From positions 1 through 14,082 of the forward strand of contig JAEEQI010000048.1 of the NCBI GenBank assembly GCA_016285215.1: 14,082 nt of DNA, given 5' to 3'. The stretch's first letter is position 1; every line of letters starts with the position of its first letter. The notes below the pieces were generated by a model, which worked only from the letters and a program-made list of their open reading frames with translations, did not search any database and was not told the DNA's origin. This DNA is from Bacteroidales bacterium (GTDB taxonomy: Bacteria > Bacteroidota > Bacteroidia > Bacteroidales > UBA932). Of the stretch, positions 6,545 to 13,460 are shown one piece after another. Both the position numbers and the translations under genes were made by a program.

Positions 6545-7428
6545 ACCCTGGCAAGGGCAAAGAGCACCAGCCCTATGGCCAGCAGCGTATAGAAGATAAT
6601 CTCCATTAGGATATAGACCAGCCCGGTTTTGACGGTAAGCCAGAATGCGGGCCGGTTTTTTAATCCCAGCATCTGCCTGTAGTCAATAAAGAGCAACGCT
6701 CCCATTACCAGCGTGTCCAGATTGCTGTTGTTGCCAAAGGATAATAACAGCGCCAGGAACTCAAAGATACAGAATTGGCAAAGGACATAGGCCGAAGCCG
6801 CCGCCGCGCCGGATACGCTCACGCCCCGTTTCCTTAGCAGGAAGGCCATACTAAGCCACAGCATCAGGAAATTGCCCAGGAACAGAGGAATGCCTTTGCT
6901 TCGCAAATCCCCTTCTACGGCCGCCAGAGAGGCCTTCCAGGGTGAGTCTACCTGCTCCGGGTGAAGATCCAGACGCGTAAGGTAAAGAGCCTCCCGGATG
7001 GTTTCTAAAGTGGACATGAACGCTTGCCGGCGATGTTCGTGAGTGCTGTCCACTTGCACATTTATCTCCTCAGTCTCCCTGATAATATCTTCAGCAATGG
7101 AATTCTGGGGCATCCGGGGCTGGACAACAGCCACGATGAGGGTGAATACTGAGTAGAAGACCAGCAGGGCGGTGAACGGTGCCAGATAGCGCTCGTGGTC
7201 TCCCCGCAGGATGTAATCCCGCATCATATAGCCGGGCCTCAGCAGCAGGTGGGATAAAGTACGCTTGGCATCGTCGTTCATAAACGGGATGGCCTCTTTG
7301 GTACCAATATATACACCGTCACGCTGTTTACGAGACTCTTTTTTGGGCTTGCGCCAGGGGTTGAAGCCTAGTTTGCTCCAGATGGCCCAGAGGCGCAGAC
7401 GGGGATATATCCTGCAGGAAAGATTCAT
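6541..7428 (-). CDS. DUF3667-type membrane protein without zinc ribbon (295 aa)
   Basis: The segment TLSHLLLRPGYMMRDYILRGDHERYLAPF (57-85), followed by a hydrophobic helix, is the signature of DUF3667 proteins from Bacteroidota. Further helices are predicted at about 181-199, 207-232 and 264-291, with a soluble loop of about 75 residues (104-180) in between. Family members commonly carry an N-terminal CxxC...CxxC zinc ribbon before this signature. Here that region is instead a basic, Trp-containing stretch (about 10-37, including NPWRKPKKESRKQRDG), and there is no upstream room for a longer start. It begins 24 bases after the barrel gene on the same strand, so it is likely co-transcribed. Its stop lies in the CTAG shared with the convergent lipoprotein gene. 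Function unknown. Confidence 0.8.
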   Translation of the reverse strand: MNLSCRIYPRLRLWAIWSKLGFNPWRKPKKESRKQRDGVYIGTKEAIPFMNDDAKRTLSHLLLRPGYMMRDYILRGDHERYLAPFTALLVFYSVFTLIVAVVQPRMPQNSIAEDIIRETEEINVQVDSTHEHRRQAFMSTLETIREALYLTRLDLHPEQVDSPWKASLAAVEGDLRSKGIPLFLGNFLMLWLSMAFLLRKRGVSVSGAAAASAYVLCQFCIFEFLALLLSFGNNSNLDTLVMGALLFIDYRQMLGLKNRPAFWLTVKTGLVYILMEIIFYTLLAIGLVLFALARV

Positions 7429-7432
7429 AAGG

Positions 7433-7440
7433 CAAAGATA
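7433..7440 (-). promoter_or_regulatory. Possible internal -7 box before the DUF3667 gene
   Basis: The minus strand reads TATCTTTG, followed by only CCTT before the ATG at 7428. It sits in the 24-base gap after the barrel gene. No -33 element is seen, so it may be chance, with read-through from the barrel promoter as the main source of transcript. The four-base distance is the same as for the acyltransferase gene. Confidence 0.3.
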
Positions 7441-7452
7441 GTCATTTTCTAC

Positions 7453-9819
7453 CTACATTCTACCCTTGGTGTCCTTACCGGCTCCGGTACCGCGGTATTT
7501 GCTCTGGGCGGTGTTGAAGCTGTAGCGGATAGAGAACTTGATGCGCTGGGTATCCATCTTGTTGGTCTGGATAATGGTGTGGCTGCCAAAGTCGGAGTCC
7601 ACGTTATAGCGAGCCAGGCCGGCGAGGTCGCTGCCTTCCAGGCGCAGAACCAGGGAGCCGTCTTTGAGGAGGGTCTTCTGTACGGCGGCCGATATGTCTG
7701 CGTAACCTTTGATCAGACGCAGGTTCTGGGAATAACCCCTGCTCTGGATGGAAGCACCCAGTTCAAACTGCCAGCCACCCTTTACGGTGAAGGTATTGAA
7801 CAGCTGGGCAAAGAAGAGGGGCTCGTTGTTGAAGGTTCTCACGCGTTTGCCGGAGGGCTCACGGGGATCATCCATAGTGATGCTGAGCCACTGGGGCTGT
7901 ACGCCCAGGGTATAATTCATACTCCAGGGGCCGATGGTGGGAGTGAGGTTCACGTAAGCGGCCATAGCGCGGTAAGGGGTATCCAGGTTGATGGGTCTGA
8001 CCAGCACCGCACCGGACTCACCGTAAGGGGCCGACCAGGTGACCATCGTATTCTCCATACGGGTGTAGTTGACCATAAAGGTGACAAACTTCCAGACGGC
8101 CGTGAGGCTGAAGTCGTGCGAGAGCATAGGCTGCAGCTGGGCGTTACCGCTCTGCAGGATATAACGGCTGTTGTAGCGGATGGCGCTGGACAGGTTGGAG
8201 TAGTTGGGACGGCGCGTCTTGGCGCTGTAGTTGGCCATAAACTGAACCGGGCCGAAGACATTGGCGTAGGAAACCGTGGGGAACCAGTTTCCGTAGTTGC
8301 GGGTCAGGTTGGAAGTGGGATCCAGGGCGTCTTCGTAGGCATAGTGCACATATTCGTAACGTACGCCTGCGCTGAACTGGCCGGCTTTGGGGATGTAGAA
8401 GCCGTAAGAGGCAAATCCGGCGTAGTTGTTTTCAATTACCTTGGCCTGGGAAGCCGGGATTTCAATGCCGGAGATGTGGTAGACATCGTTTCGGCGGGTA
8501 AAGGTCTCTTCCGTTCCCACCTGCAGCTGACCCATCCAGATGGGATAGGACAGGACGGCCTTGGCAGCGTACATACGGGCATCGTTGTAGCTGTTGGAAT
8601 GGATGGCGGCATCGTAGGTCATCTCGCTGGTCTCGGCGGAAGTGGTCTTGGAGGAACTCTGGTTACCATAGTAGTCCAGGTTGATGTCAATGCCCAGTTT
8701 TCCGCCCACGAGGCCGTTGTAATAGAGGTTTCCGCCCAGGTTATAGGGAATCTTGGCGTCCATCTCATCCACGGAGGTGCTCTCGATCTTGTCTACCAGC
8801 GTGCCGTTGTCATAGACGTTGTCGTGAAACACCGTCCTGCTGTCGGAGGTCAGGGTTCGGCCCCATTCCACTTTGCCGCCCAGGAAGTGATTGTCGGCTA
8901 TCTGCCAGTTAACGCCGGCGTTTCCGTAGAGGTTGGAAGAGATGCCTTCGGCCAGGAGGTCACCGTTGTTTTCAATGTGGTGCCCTACCCCGTAGGTGTT
9001 CTTGATAAGGTCGCTGAGTTGCTGGGCCGAACTGTGTCCGTAGTTGACGCCGGCAAAGATGTCCACGCCGCCGGTGCGGTAGTTCACATTGAGGGAACCA
9101 TTGGGATCGTTGCCCTTCTTCCAGGTGAAGGACTGCTCGTCGGATGCATTAAGGTTGAAGCCGAAGCCGTCTCCCTGGCGGCGGATGGTGCGGATGCGAA
9201 CCACGGCACGCACGGTGGCGTCGTACTGGGCGCCGGGGTTGGTTATGACCTCGATGCTCTGGATCTCGTTACTTTGCAGACGGTCCAGTTCGGTGGCGTC
9301 AGTGACTTTTCGGCCATTGATATACACCAGCGGGGAGCCTTTGCCAATCACTTCCAGGCCATTCTGGCCCTTGATGATGCCGGGGGTCTTGGCCAGCACG
9401 TCGCTGGCGCTGCCAATGTTTTCCATCACGGTGCCCCTGACGCTGGTCTGCAGGCCCTCGCCCGTGAGTTTGGTCTTGGGCATAATGGCCGTTGCCACGG
9501 CGCCTTGGAGCAGGGATACATCGTCCAACAGGGTAATGACGGCACCGTTGACGGGGGCCAGGTATACGGTCTTGTAACCCAGCATAGCCACCATCATAAT
9601 GCCTTCGGTCTCGGTGGTAACTATATTAAAGGTACCGTCCTCCTCCGTTACTACGCCGCATACAACGGTAGAATCGGCCTTGGAAAGAACGGCTACATTG
9701 GCATAGGCCACGGGTTCTCCTTTCTGGTCCACCACCTTTCCTTTCCAGTCTTTCTTCTCTTTTGCACCGGCCGTGAAAACGGTCAGCAAAAACATCGCAG
9801 CAAGTAAAATTCGTTTCAT
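7453..9819 (-). CDS. Outer-membrane beta-barrel protein, TonB-receptor-like (788 aa)
   Basis: A signal peptide (about 1-19, ending TAGA) is followed by a CarboxypepD-regulatory-like beta domain (about 24-105: GKVVDQKGEPVAYANVAVL, then TEEDGTFNI). A plug-like domain comes next (about 115-215: SVRGTVMENIGSASDVLAKTPGI, PLVYINGRKV, SIEVITNPGAQYDA), then a long barrel of alternating aromatic strands to the C-terminus (last strand IKFSIRYSF). The closing SKYRGTGAG tail is typical of the PF14905 outer-membrane family. Related proteins resemble TonB-dependent receptors but usually lack a SusD partner, and none is found here. The ligand is unknown. I chose the ATG at 9819 because the signal peptide begins there; an upstream ATG at 9846 would put the promoter in the coding region. 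It is probably followed by the DUF3667 gene in the same transcript. Confidence 0.93.
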   Translation of the reverse strand: MKRILLAAMFLLTVFTAGAKEKKDWKGKVVDQKGEPVAYANVAVLSKADSTVVCGVVTEEDGTFNIVTTETEGIMMVAMLGYKTVYLAPVNGAVITLLDDVSLLQGAVATAIMPKTKLTGEGLQTSVRGTVMENIGSASDVLAKTPGIIKGQNGLEVIGKGSPLVYINGRKVTDATELDRLQSNEIQSIEVITNPGAQYDATVRAVVRIRTIRRQGDGFGFNLNASDEQSFTWKKGNDPNGSLNVNYRTGGVDIFAGVNYGHSSAQQLSDLIKNTYGVGHHIENNGDLLAEGISSNLYGNAGVNWQIADNHFLGGKVEWGRTLTSDSRTVFHDNVYDNGTLVDKIESTSVDEMDAKIPYNLGGNLYYNGLVGGKLGIDINLDYYGNQSSSKTTSAETSEMTYDAAIHSNSYNDARMYAAKAVLSYPIWMGQLQVGTEETFTRRNDVYHISGIEIPASQAKVIENNYAGFASYGFYIPKAGQFSAGVRYEYVHYAYEDALDPTSNLTRNYGNWFPTVSYANVFGPVQFMANYSAKTRRPNYSNLSSAIRYNSRYILQSGNAQLQPMLSHDFSLTAVWKFVTFMVNYTRMENTMVTWSAPYGESGAVLVRPINLDTPYRAMAAYVNLTPTIGPWSMNYTLGVQPQWLSITMDDPREPSGKRVRTFNNEPLFFAQLFNTFTVKGGWQFELGASIQSRGYSQNLRLIKGYADISAAVQKTLLKDGSLVLRLEGSDLAGLARYNVDSDFGSHTIIQTNKMDTQRIKFSIRYSFNTAQSKYRGTGAGKDTKGRM

Positions 9820-9848
9820 AGTTCGTGTATTAGTAAAATAGTACACTG

Positions 9849-9879
9849 CAAAGGTACGACGATTTTGGAAACTTCCAAA
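9849..9879 (-). promoter_or_regulatory. Promoter of the outer-membrane barrel gene
   Basis: On the minus strand TTTG (9879-9876) and TACCTTTG (9856-9849) are separated by 19 bases, a full match to the Bacteroidota -33/-7 arrangement. The leader to the ATG at 9819 would be about 25 bases. The -33 element lies inside an inverted repeat. Confidence 0.7.
9864..9879. repeat. 16-base inverted repeat in the divergent promoter region, possible operator
   Basis: TTTGGAA (9864-9870) and TTCCAAA (9873-9879) are perfect inverted 7-base arms around a central AC. The repeat occupies most of the space between the -33 and -7 elements of the barrel promoter, where a bound dimeric regulator would block polymerase. 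No regulator gene is nearby and a second copy is not seen in the window, so operator function is inference. Confidence 0.4.
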
Positions 9880-9894
9880 TACTTTTTTAATTTT

Positions 9895-9926
9895 TTTGCA
9901 GGATTACAAAAATTGGCTTACTTTTG
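9895..9926 (+). promoter_or_regulatory. Promoter of the DUF1846 gene
   Basis: TTTG at 9895-9898 (end of a T run) and TACTTTTG at 9919-9926 are separated by 20 bases, matching the Bacteroidota consensus. The box ends 27 bases before the ATG at 9954. The remaining bases of this 134-base gap are AT-rich and show nothing else. Confidence 0.7.
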
Positions 9927-9953
9927 TACCCCGTATTCAAAACACTTCTAACA

Positions 9954-11438
9954 ATGAAATACGGGTTCGATAACGACAAATACCTCAAGATTCAGTCAGA
10001 GCACATTAAGGAGCGTATCGCCAAATTCGGCGATAAACTGTATATGGAATTCGGCGGCAAGCTGTTTGACGATTACCACGCCAGCCGCGTTCTTCCCGGC
10101 TTCCATCCGGACAGTAAAATGCAGATGCTCCTTCAGCTCAAGGACGACGTAGAGATTGTCATTGTCATCAGTGCCGTAGACATTCAGAAAAACAAGATTA
10201 GAAGTGACCTGGGTATTACCTACGATATGGACGTTCTCCGTCTGAGGGACGAGTTTCTGGAGCGGGATCTGAGCGTAAACAGCGTGGTTATCACCCACTT
10301 CAACGGCCAGGCCAGCGCAGAAGCTTACCGCAAGCGCCTGGAGAATATGGGTATCAAAGTCTATTATCACCATACCATTGAAGGTTATCCCCAGAACGTG
10401 GCCCTCATCGATTCCGACGAAGGATTCGGCAAGAACGACTACGTGGAAACCACCAAGCCCCTGGTGGTCATTACGGCCCCGGGTCCCGGCAGCGGCAAGA
10501 TGGCCGTTTGCCTGAGCCAGCTGTATCAGGAAAACAAGCGCGGTGTCAAGGCCGGATACGCCAAGTTTGAGACCTTCCCGGTTTGGAATATGCCCCTCGC
10601 CCACCCCGTGAATATGGCCTACGAAGCCGCCACGGCAGACCTGGACGACGTTAATATGATTGACCCCTTCCATCTGGAAGCCTACGGAGAAACCACCGTC
10701 AACTACAACCGTGACATTGAGATTTTCCCGGTGATGAACGCCCTCTTTGAGGACATCTACGGCAGTTCCCCTTACAAGTCCCCCACCGATATGGGTGTGA
10801 ATATGATTGGCTACTGCATCAGCGATGACGACGTTTGCCGCGAGGCCTCCCTCCAGGAGATTATCCGCCGCTATTACACTTCCCTCTGCAGTTTTGCAGA
10901 AGGAAAGGCCACCGAGGCCGAAGTGAACAAGATTGCCCTGGTGATGAAGCGAGCCAAGATAACCACCGACTACCGCAAAACCACCGTGGCTGCCCGCGAA
11001 AGACTGGAGCAGAACGGAGGATCTTCCGCCACGGCCGCCATCGAGCTGGAAGACGGCACCATCCTTACGGCCGAATCCAGCCCCCTGCTGGGCCCCAGCG
11101 CCGCTCTGCTGCTCAATGCCCTCAAGTATCTGGCAGGCATTCCGCACAACATCAAGCTCATCCCGCAGAATATGATTGGCCCCATCCAGAAGACCAAGGT
11201 GGACTATCTGCATGGCCATAATCCCCGTCTGCACACGGACGAGGTTCTGGTAGCCATTTCTATGATGAGCCTCCTGGACGAGAACTGCCAGCAGGCCCTG
11301 GCCCAGCTGCCCAATCTGGTGGGTGCCCAGGTGCACTCCTCCGTGATGCTCAGCGAGGTAGACCGCAAGACCTTTAACAAATTAGGGGTCGGACTTACGT
11401 GCGACCCCATCAGAAAGTTCAAGCCTGTCAAAAAGTAG
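9954..11438 (+). CDS. DUF1846 (UPF0371) family protein (494 aa)
   Basis: Full-length member of the DUF1846 family of soluble bacterial proteins; structures exist but the reaction is not established to my knowledge. Conserved-looking segments include the N-terminus GFDNDKYLKIQSEHI, GKLFDDYHASRVLPGF (35-50), VVITHFNGQ (111-119), ITAPGPGSGKMA (173-184), AKFETFPVWNMPLAHPVN (203-220) and, later, AAIELEDG and MIGPIQKTKVDYL. The PGPGSGK loop resembles a phosphate-binding loop but lacks the first Gly of a canonical Walker A (GxxxxGK[ST]), so nucleotide binding is only possible. No signal peptide or membrane helix is present, so it is cytoplasmic. The ATG at 9954 is chosen because the family N-terminus starts there and the promoter lies just upstream; the in-frame upstream start at 9924 overlaps the -7 box. 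It converges on aminopeptidase C with a 2-base gap. Confidence 0.92.
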   Translation: MKYGFDNDKYLKIQSEHIKERIAKFGDKLYMEFGGKLFDDYHASRVLPGFHPDSKMQMLLQLKDDVEIVIVISAVDIQKNKIRSDLGITYDMDVLRLRDEFLERDLSVNSVVITHFNGQASAEAYRKRLENMGIKVYYHHTIEGYPQNVALIDSDEGFGKNDYVETTKPLVVITAPGPGSGKMAVCLSQLYQENKRGVKAGYAKFETFPVWNMPLAHPVNMAYEAATADLDDVNMIDPFHLEAYGETTVNYNRDIEIFPVMNALFEDIYGSSPYKSPTDMGVNMIGYCISDDDVCREASLQEIIRRYYTSLCSFAEGKATEAEVNKIALVMKRAKITTDYRKTTVAARERLEQNGGSSATAAIELEDGTILTAESSPLLGPSAALLLNALKYLAGIPHNIKLIPQNMIGPIQKTKVDYLHGHNPRLHTDEVLVAISMMSLLDENCQQALAQLPNLVGAQVHSSVMLSEVDRKTFNKLGVGLTCDPIRKFKPVKK

Positions 11439-11440
11439 GC

Positions 11441-12832
11441 TTACTCTTCCGGTAAGAACATCGGATCCCAGGCGGGAAGAAGGATGGGCTTCTGATTCAG
11501 AAGGGCCATCACATCGGCCGGGACGTATTTCTTCTCTACCACCAGGCGGAACATATACTCGTTGAACCACTCGTCCGTCATAATGATATTGCCCTTGTAG
11601 CCGCTGGTGGCACCCCAGCTGTTTTCTACCATCCACTTGACGGGTTTGCCGCCCTTAAGATCTACGGCAATGAGGGTCATAGCGTGGGTGGAGCCGCTGG
11701 CGTGGGTCTGGATGCGCTGTTTCTTGTCCATTCCAAAGGATACGCCCATAAGGGATTCATAATCAAAGTTCTTAAGATCTGCCACACCGGCCTTGCGGTC
11801 CAGGAATTTGTTTACGTCGCAGGAGAAATACAGGGCGGTGTTGTCTTTGATGGAGGCAATGGCCATTTCCTTGATTTTCTCAATGGGAAGGTTCAGGTAT
11901 ACCCAGTTCTGGCCGTCGTAAACGTGGCGGTCGTACTCAATCTCGTACACCTTGCCATACTCTACGGCCGGGTTGTTCATTACCATAATATAATTGTTCT
12001 CCAGGTCATCCCCTACGAACTCGTTGTAGAAGGCCTTGGGAGTATACGTCTTTTCACTCACGAACTCACCCTTGGAGTTGTAGCGGGCCCAGGTGAACTC
12101 GGTGGGAGGAACGCCCAGGCAGAGGGCCAGCATACGGTAAACCTCTCCCAGCATCTTGACCTTCATAGCCTGCACTTCCTTGGGCTTGGCGGCACGCAGG
12201 GCCAGGGCATCCTCACGGAGCTTGGTCTTGATCTGGGTGCTCATCTGGGAGGTGCTGTTGGAGGTCAGGGTCTCGGGCATAGCATCAGAAGGTACTACAC
12301 CGTATTTCATCACCAGGTTGGAAACGCCGGTGAACTGGCCGCCGTCTCCCAGCGGATTGGACAGGAGCCAGTCTACCTTGCGGTCTTCCAGCGGAAGGTC
12401 TTTAGTATCAATGATGCCCTGCAGGAACAGGTTGGCCTTCTCCAGCTGGTCGTAGAAGAAGAGGTAGTTCTGGGAGAAGGTGAAGGCCCCGAGGTCGTGC
12501 TTCTGGATCATACGGGAACGCAGGACGTTGAGTCCGGTGAACAGCCAGCAGCGACCGCTGGATTTCTGGTCTGTACGGCCTTTGGTTACCACCTCATTGC
12601 TAAAGTGGGTGTCAATCATTGCCAGATTCTCAGCAGAGACGGCCAGGGTATTGATGGCCGTGCTGTTGAGCGCATTGCGCAGGGCTTTGTCTGTTGCGTT
12701 GCCTTCATAGGCGGCACTGATTTCCTTAAGCATCTGGGCCGAAATGCCGCCTTTGGGATCTCCGGCGGGTTTCTGGGCAAAAGCCGCTGCACAAAGCAGC
12801 AGAGAGGCAGAAATTACAAGGGTCTTTTTCAT
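11441..12832 (-). CDS. Exported aminopeptidase C / bleomycin hydrolase-type cysteine peptidase (463 aa)
   Basis: Papain-like peptidase of family C1B, which removes N-terminal residues from peptides. The active site is complete: Gln89 and Cys95 in DQKSSGRCWLF, His383 in THAMTL, and Asn404 in VENSWG. Unlike the cytoplasmic PepC of lactic bacteria and the eukaryotic enzymes, it starts with a signal peptide (MKKTL, a hydrophobic run, AAAFAQ; cleavage near residue 19-20), so it should act in the periplasm or be released. The C-terminal WDPM motif is present, but the chain ends WDPMFLPEE. Many homologues end WDPMGALA or similar, and in this family the last residues sit in the active-site cleft and set aminopeptidase specificity. 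The ATG at 12832 fits the signal peptide and a promoter 21 bases upstream; the longer reading to 12910 crosses the promoters. Confidence 0.95.
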   Translation of the reverse strand: MKKTLVISASLLLCAAAFAQKPAGDPKGGISAQMLKEISAAYEGNATDKALRNALNSTAINTLAVSAENLAMIDTHFSNEVVTKGRTDQKSSGRCWLFTGLNVLRSRMIQKHDLGAFTFSQNYLFFYDQLEKANLFLQGIIDTKDLPLEDRKVDWLLSNPLGDGGQFTGVSNLVMKYGVVPSDAMPETLTSNSTSQMSTQIKTKLREDALALRAAKPKEVQAMKVKMLGEVYRMLALCLGVPPTEFTWARYNSKGEFVSEKTYTPKAFYNEFVGDDLENNYIMVMNNPAVEYGKVYEIEYDRHVYDGQNWVYLNLPIEKIKEMAIASIKDNTALYFSCDVNKFLDRKAGVADLKNFDYESLMGVSFGMDKKQRIQTHASGSTHAMTLIAVDLKGGKPVKWMVENSWGATSGYKGNIIMTDEWFNEYMFRLVVEKKYVPADVMALLNQKPILLPAWDPMFLPEE

Positions 12833-12841
12833 AAATTCAGG

Positions 12842-12881
12842 TTTTGTTCTAGACAAATCTACTATATATTTGCTAACTTTG
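12842..12881 (+). promoter_or_regulatory. Promoter region of the mntP-like gene with two tandem -7 boxes
   Basis: TATATTTG (12865-12872) and TAACTTTG (12874-12881) both match TAnnTTTG and are offset by 9 bases. A TTTTG at 12842-12846 sits 18 bases before the first box, so the first may be the real one and the second a spare or a fine-tuning start. The leader before the ATG at 12891 is at most about a dozen bases, which leaves no room for a riboswitch. Confidence 0.5.
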
Positions 12882-12884
12882 CAA
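12854..12884 (-). promoter_or_regulatory. Promoter of the aminopeptidase C gene
   Basis: On the minus strand TTG (12884-12882) and TAGATTTG (12861-12854) are separated by 20 bases. The -7 box ends 21 bases before the ATG at 12832. The element overlaps the divergent promoter of the mntP-like gene, so both cannot be occupied at once. Confidence 0.6.
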
Positions 12885-12890
12885 GCCTTT

Positions 12891-13460
12891 ATGCTGGAAC
12901 ACATCCTCATAGCGCTGGCTCTGGCTATGGACTGCTTTGCGGTTTCCGTAGTCTGCGGCGTCCTTATTCGCCAGTGGGACAGCCGGCTGGCTTTGAGACT
13001 GGCCTTTTTCTTCGGCCTGTTTCAGGCCCTTATGCCTCTCATAGGATGGGCCCTTACCACCAATTTCAGCCATTATCTGGAGGCCATTGACCACTGGATA
13101 GCCTTTGGTATGCTGGGTTTCATTGGCGGTAAAATGATCATAGATTCCTTCAAGGCCGAAGAAGAAGCCCACCTGAACCCGCGCGATGTCAAGACGCAGC
13201 TGGCCCTGGCTGTAGCTACCAGCATCGACGCCCTGGCCGTGGGCATCACCTACGCCTGCACCGGGTACAACAGCATCAGCTCCATCTCTTTGCCGCTGGG
13301 CATCATCGGCCTGGTCTCTTTCCTGATGAGCCTTCTGGGCTTTAAACTGGGCGTCCGCTTTGGGGATGTGGTTATTAAAAAAATGCGCCCAGAGTTACTG
13401 GGCGGCATTATTCTCATTGGCATTGGCGTGAGGATCCTCATTGAGCATCTTTGCGCGTAG
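12891..13460 (+). CDS. mntP: Manganese efflux pump, MntP family (189 aa)
   Basis: Small inner-membrane exporter that protects against excess Mn(II). The length (189) equals the family norm, and the six-helix internal repeat is visible. The first half carries AMDCFAVS with Asp14, matching the essential Asp of SMDAFA in E. coli MntP; the second half carries TSIDALAVG with Asp113. Other conserved stretches are LMPLIGWAL (47-55), HWIAFGMLGFIGGKMIIDSF (68-87) and LLGGIILIGIGVRILIEH (169-186). The ATG at 12891 aligns with the family start; an open frame extends upstream to 12744 but crosses the promoter and has no homology. In E. coli and others mntP is controlled by a Mn-sensing riboswitch, and none fits here. 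The last 23 bases overlap the end of the facing D-lactate dehydrogenase-like gene. Confidence 0.93.
   Translation: MLEHILIALALAMDCFAVSVVCGVLIRQWDSRLALRLAFFFGLFQALMPLIGWALTTNFSHYLEAIDHWIAFGMLGFIGGKMIIDSFKAEEEAHLNPRDVKTQLALAVATSIDALAVGITYACTGYNSISSISLPLGIIGLVSFLMSLLGFKLGVRFGDVVIKKMRPELLGGIILIGIGVRILIEHLCA

Noticed and set aside
7579..9807. Long plus-strand open frame (742 codons) opposite the outer-membrane barrel gene
   Set aside because: It is a mirror of the real gene, with low-complexity Gly/Val/His-rich translation, no recognisable domain and no promoter. Rarity of TTA, CTA and TCA codons in the barrel gene keeps the antisense frame open.
9924..9953. Upstream start for the DUF1846 protein at 9924
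   Set aside because: It overlaps the -7 box and would lie at or before the transcription start; the family N-terminus begins at 9954.
9996..11336. Minus-strand open frame (446 codons) inside the DUF1846 gene
   Set aside because: Antisense shadow. The DUF1846 frame has its own promoter and conserved motifs.
11684..13090. Plus-strand open frame (468 codons) opposite aminopeptidase C and running into mntP
   Set aside because: It crosses two genes and their promoters, while the peptidase and MntP frames carry complete catalytic and conserved residues.
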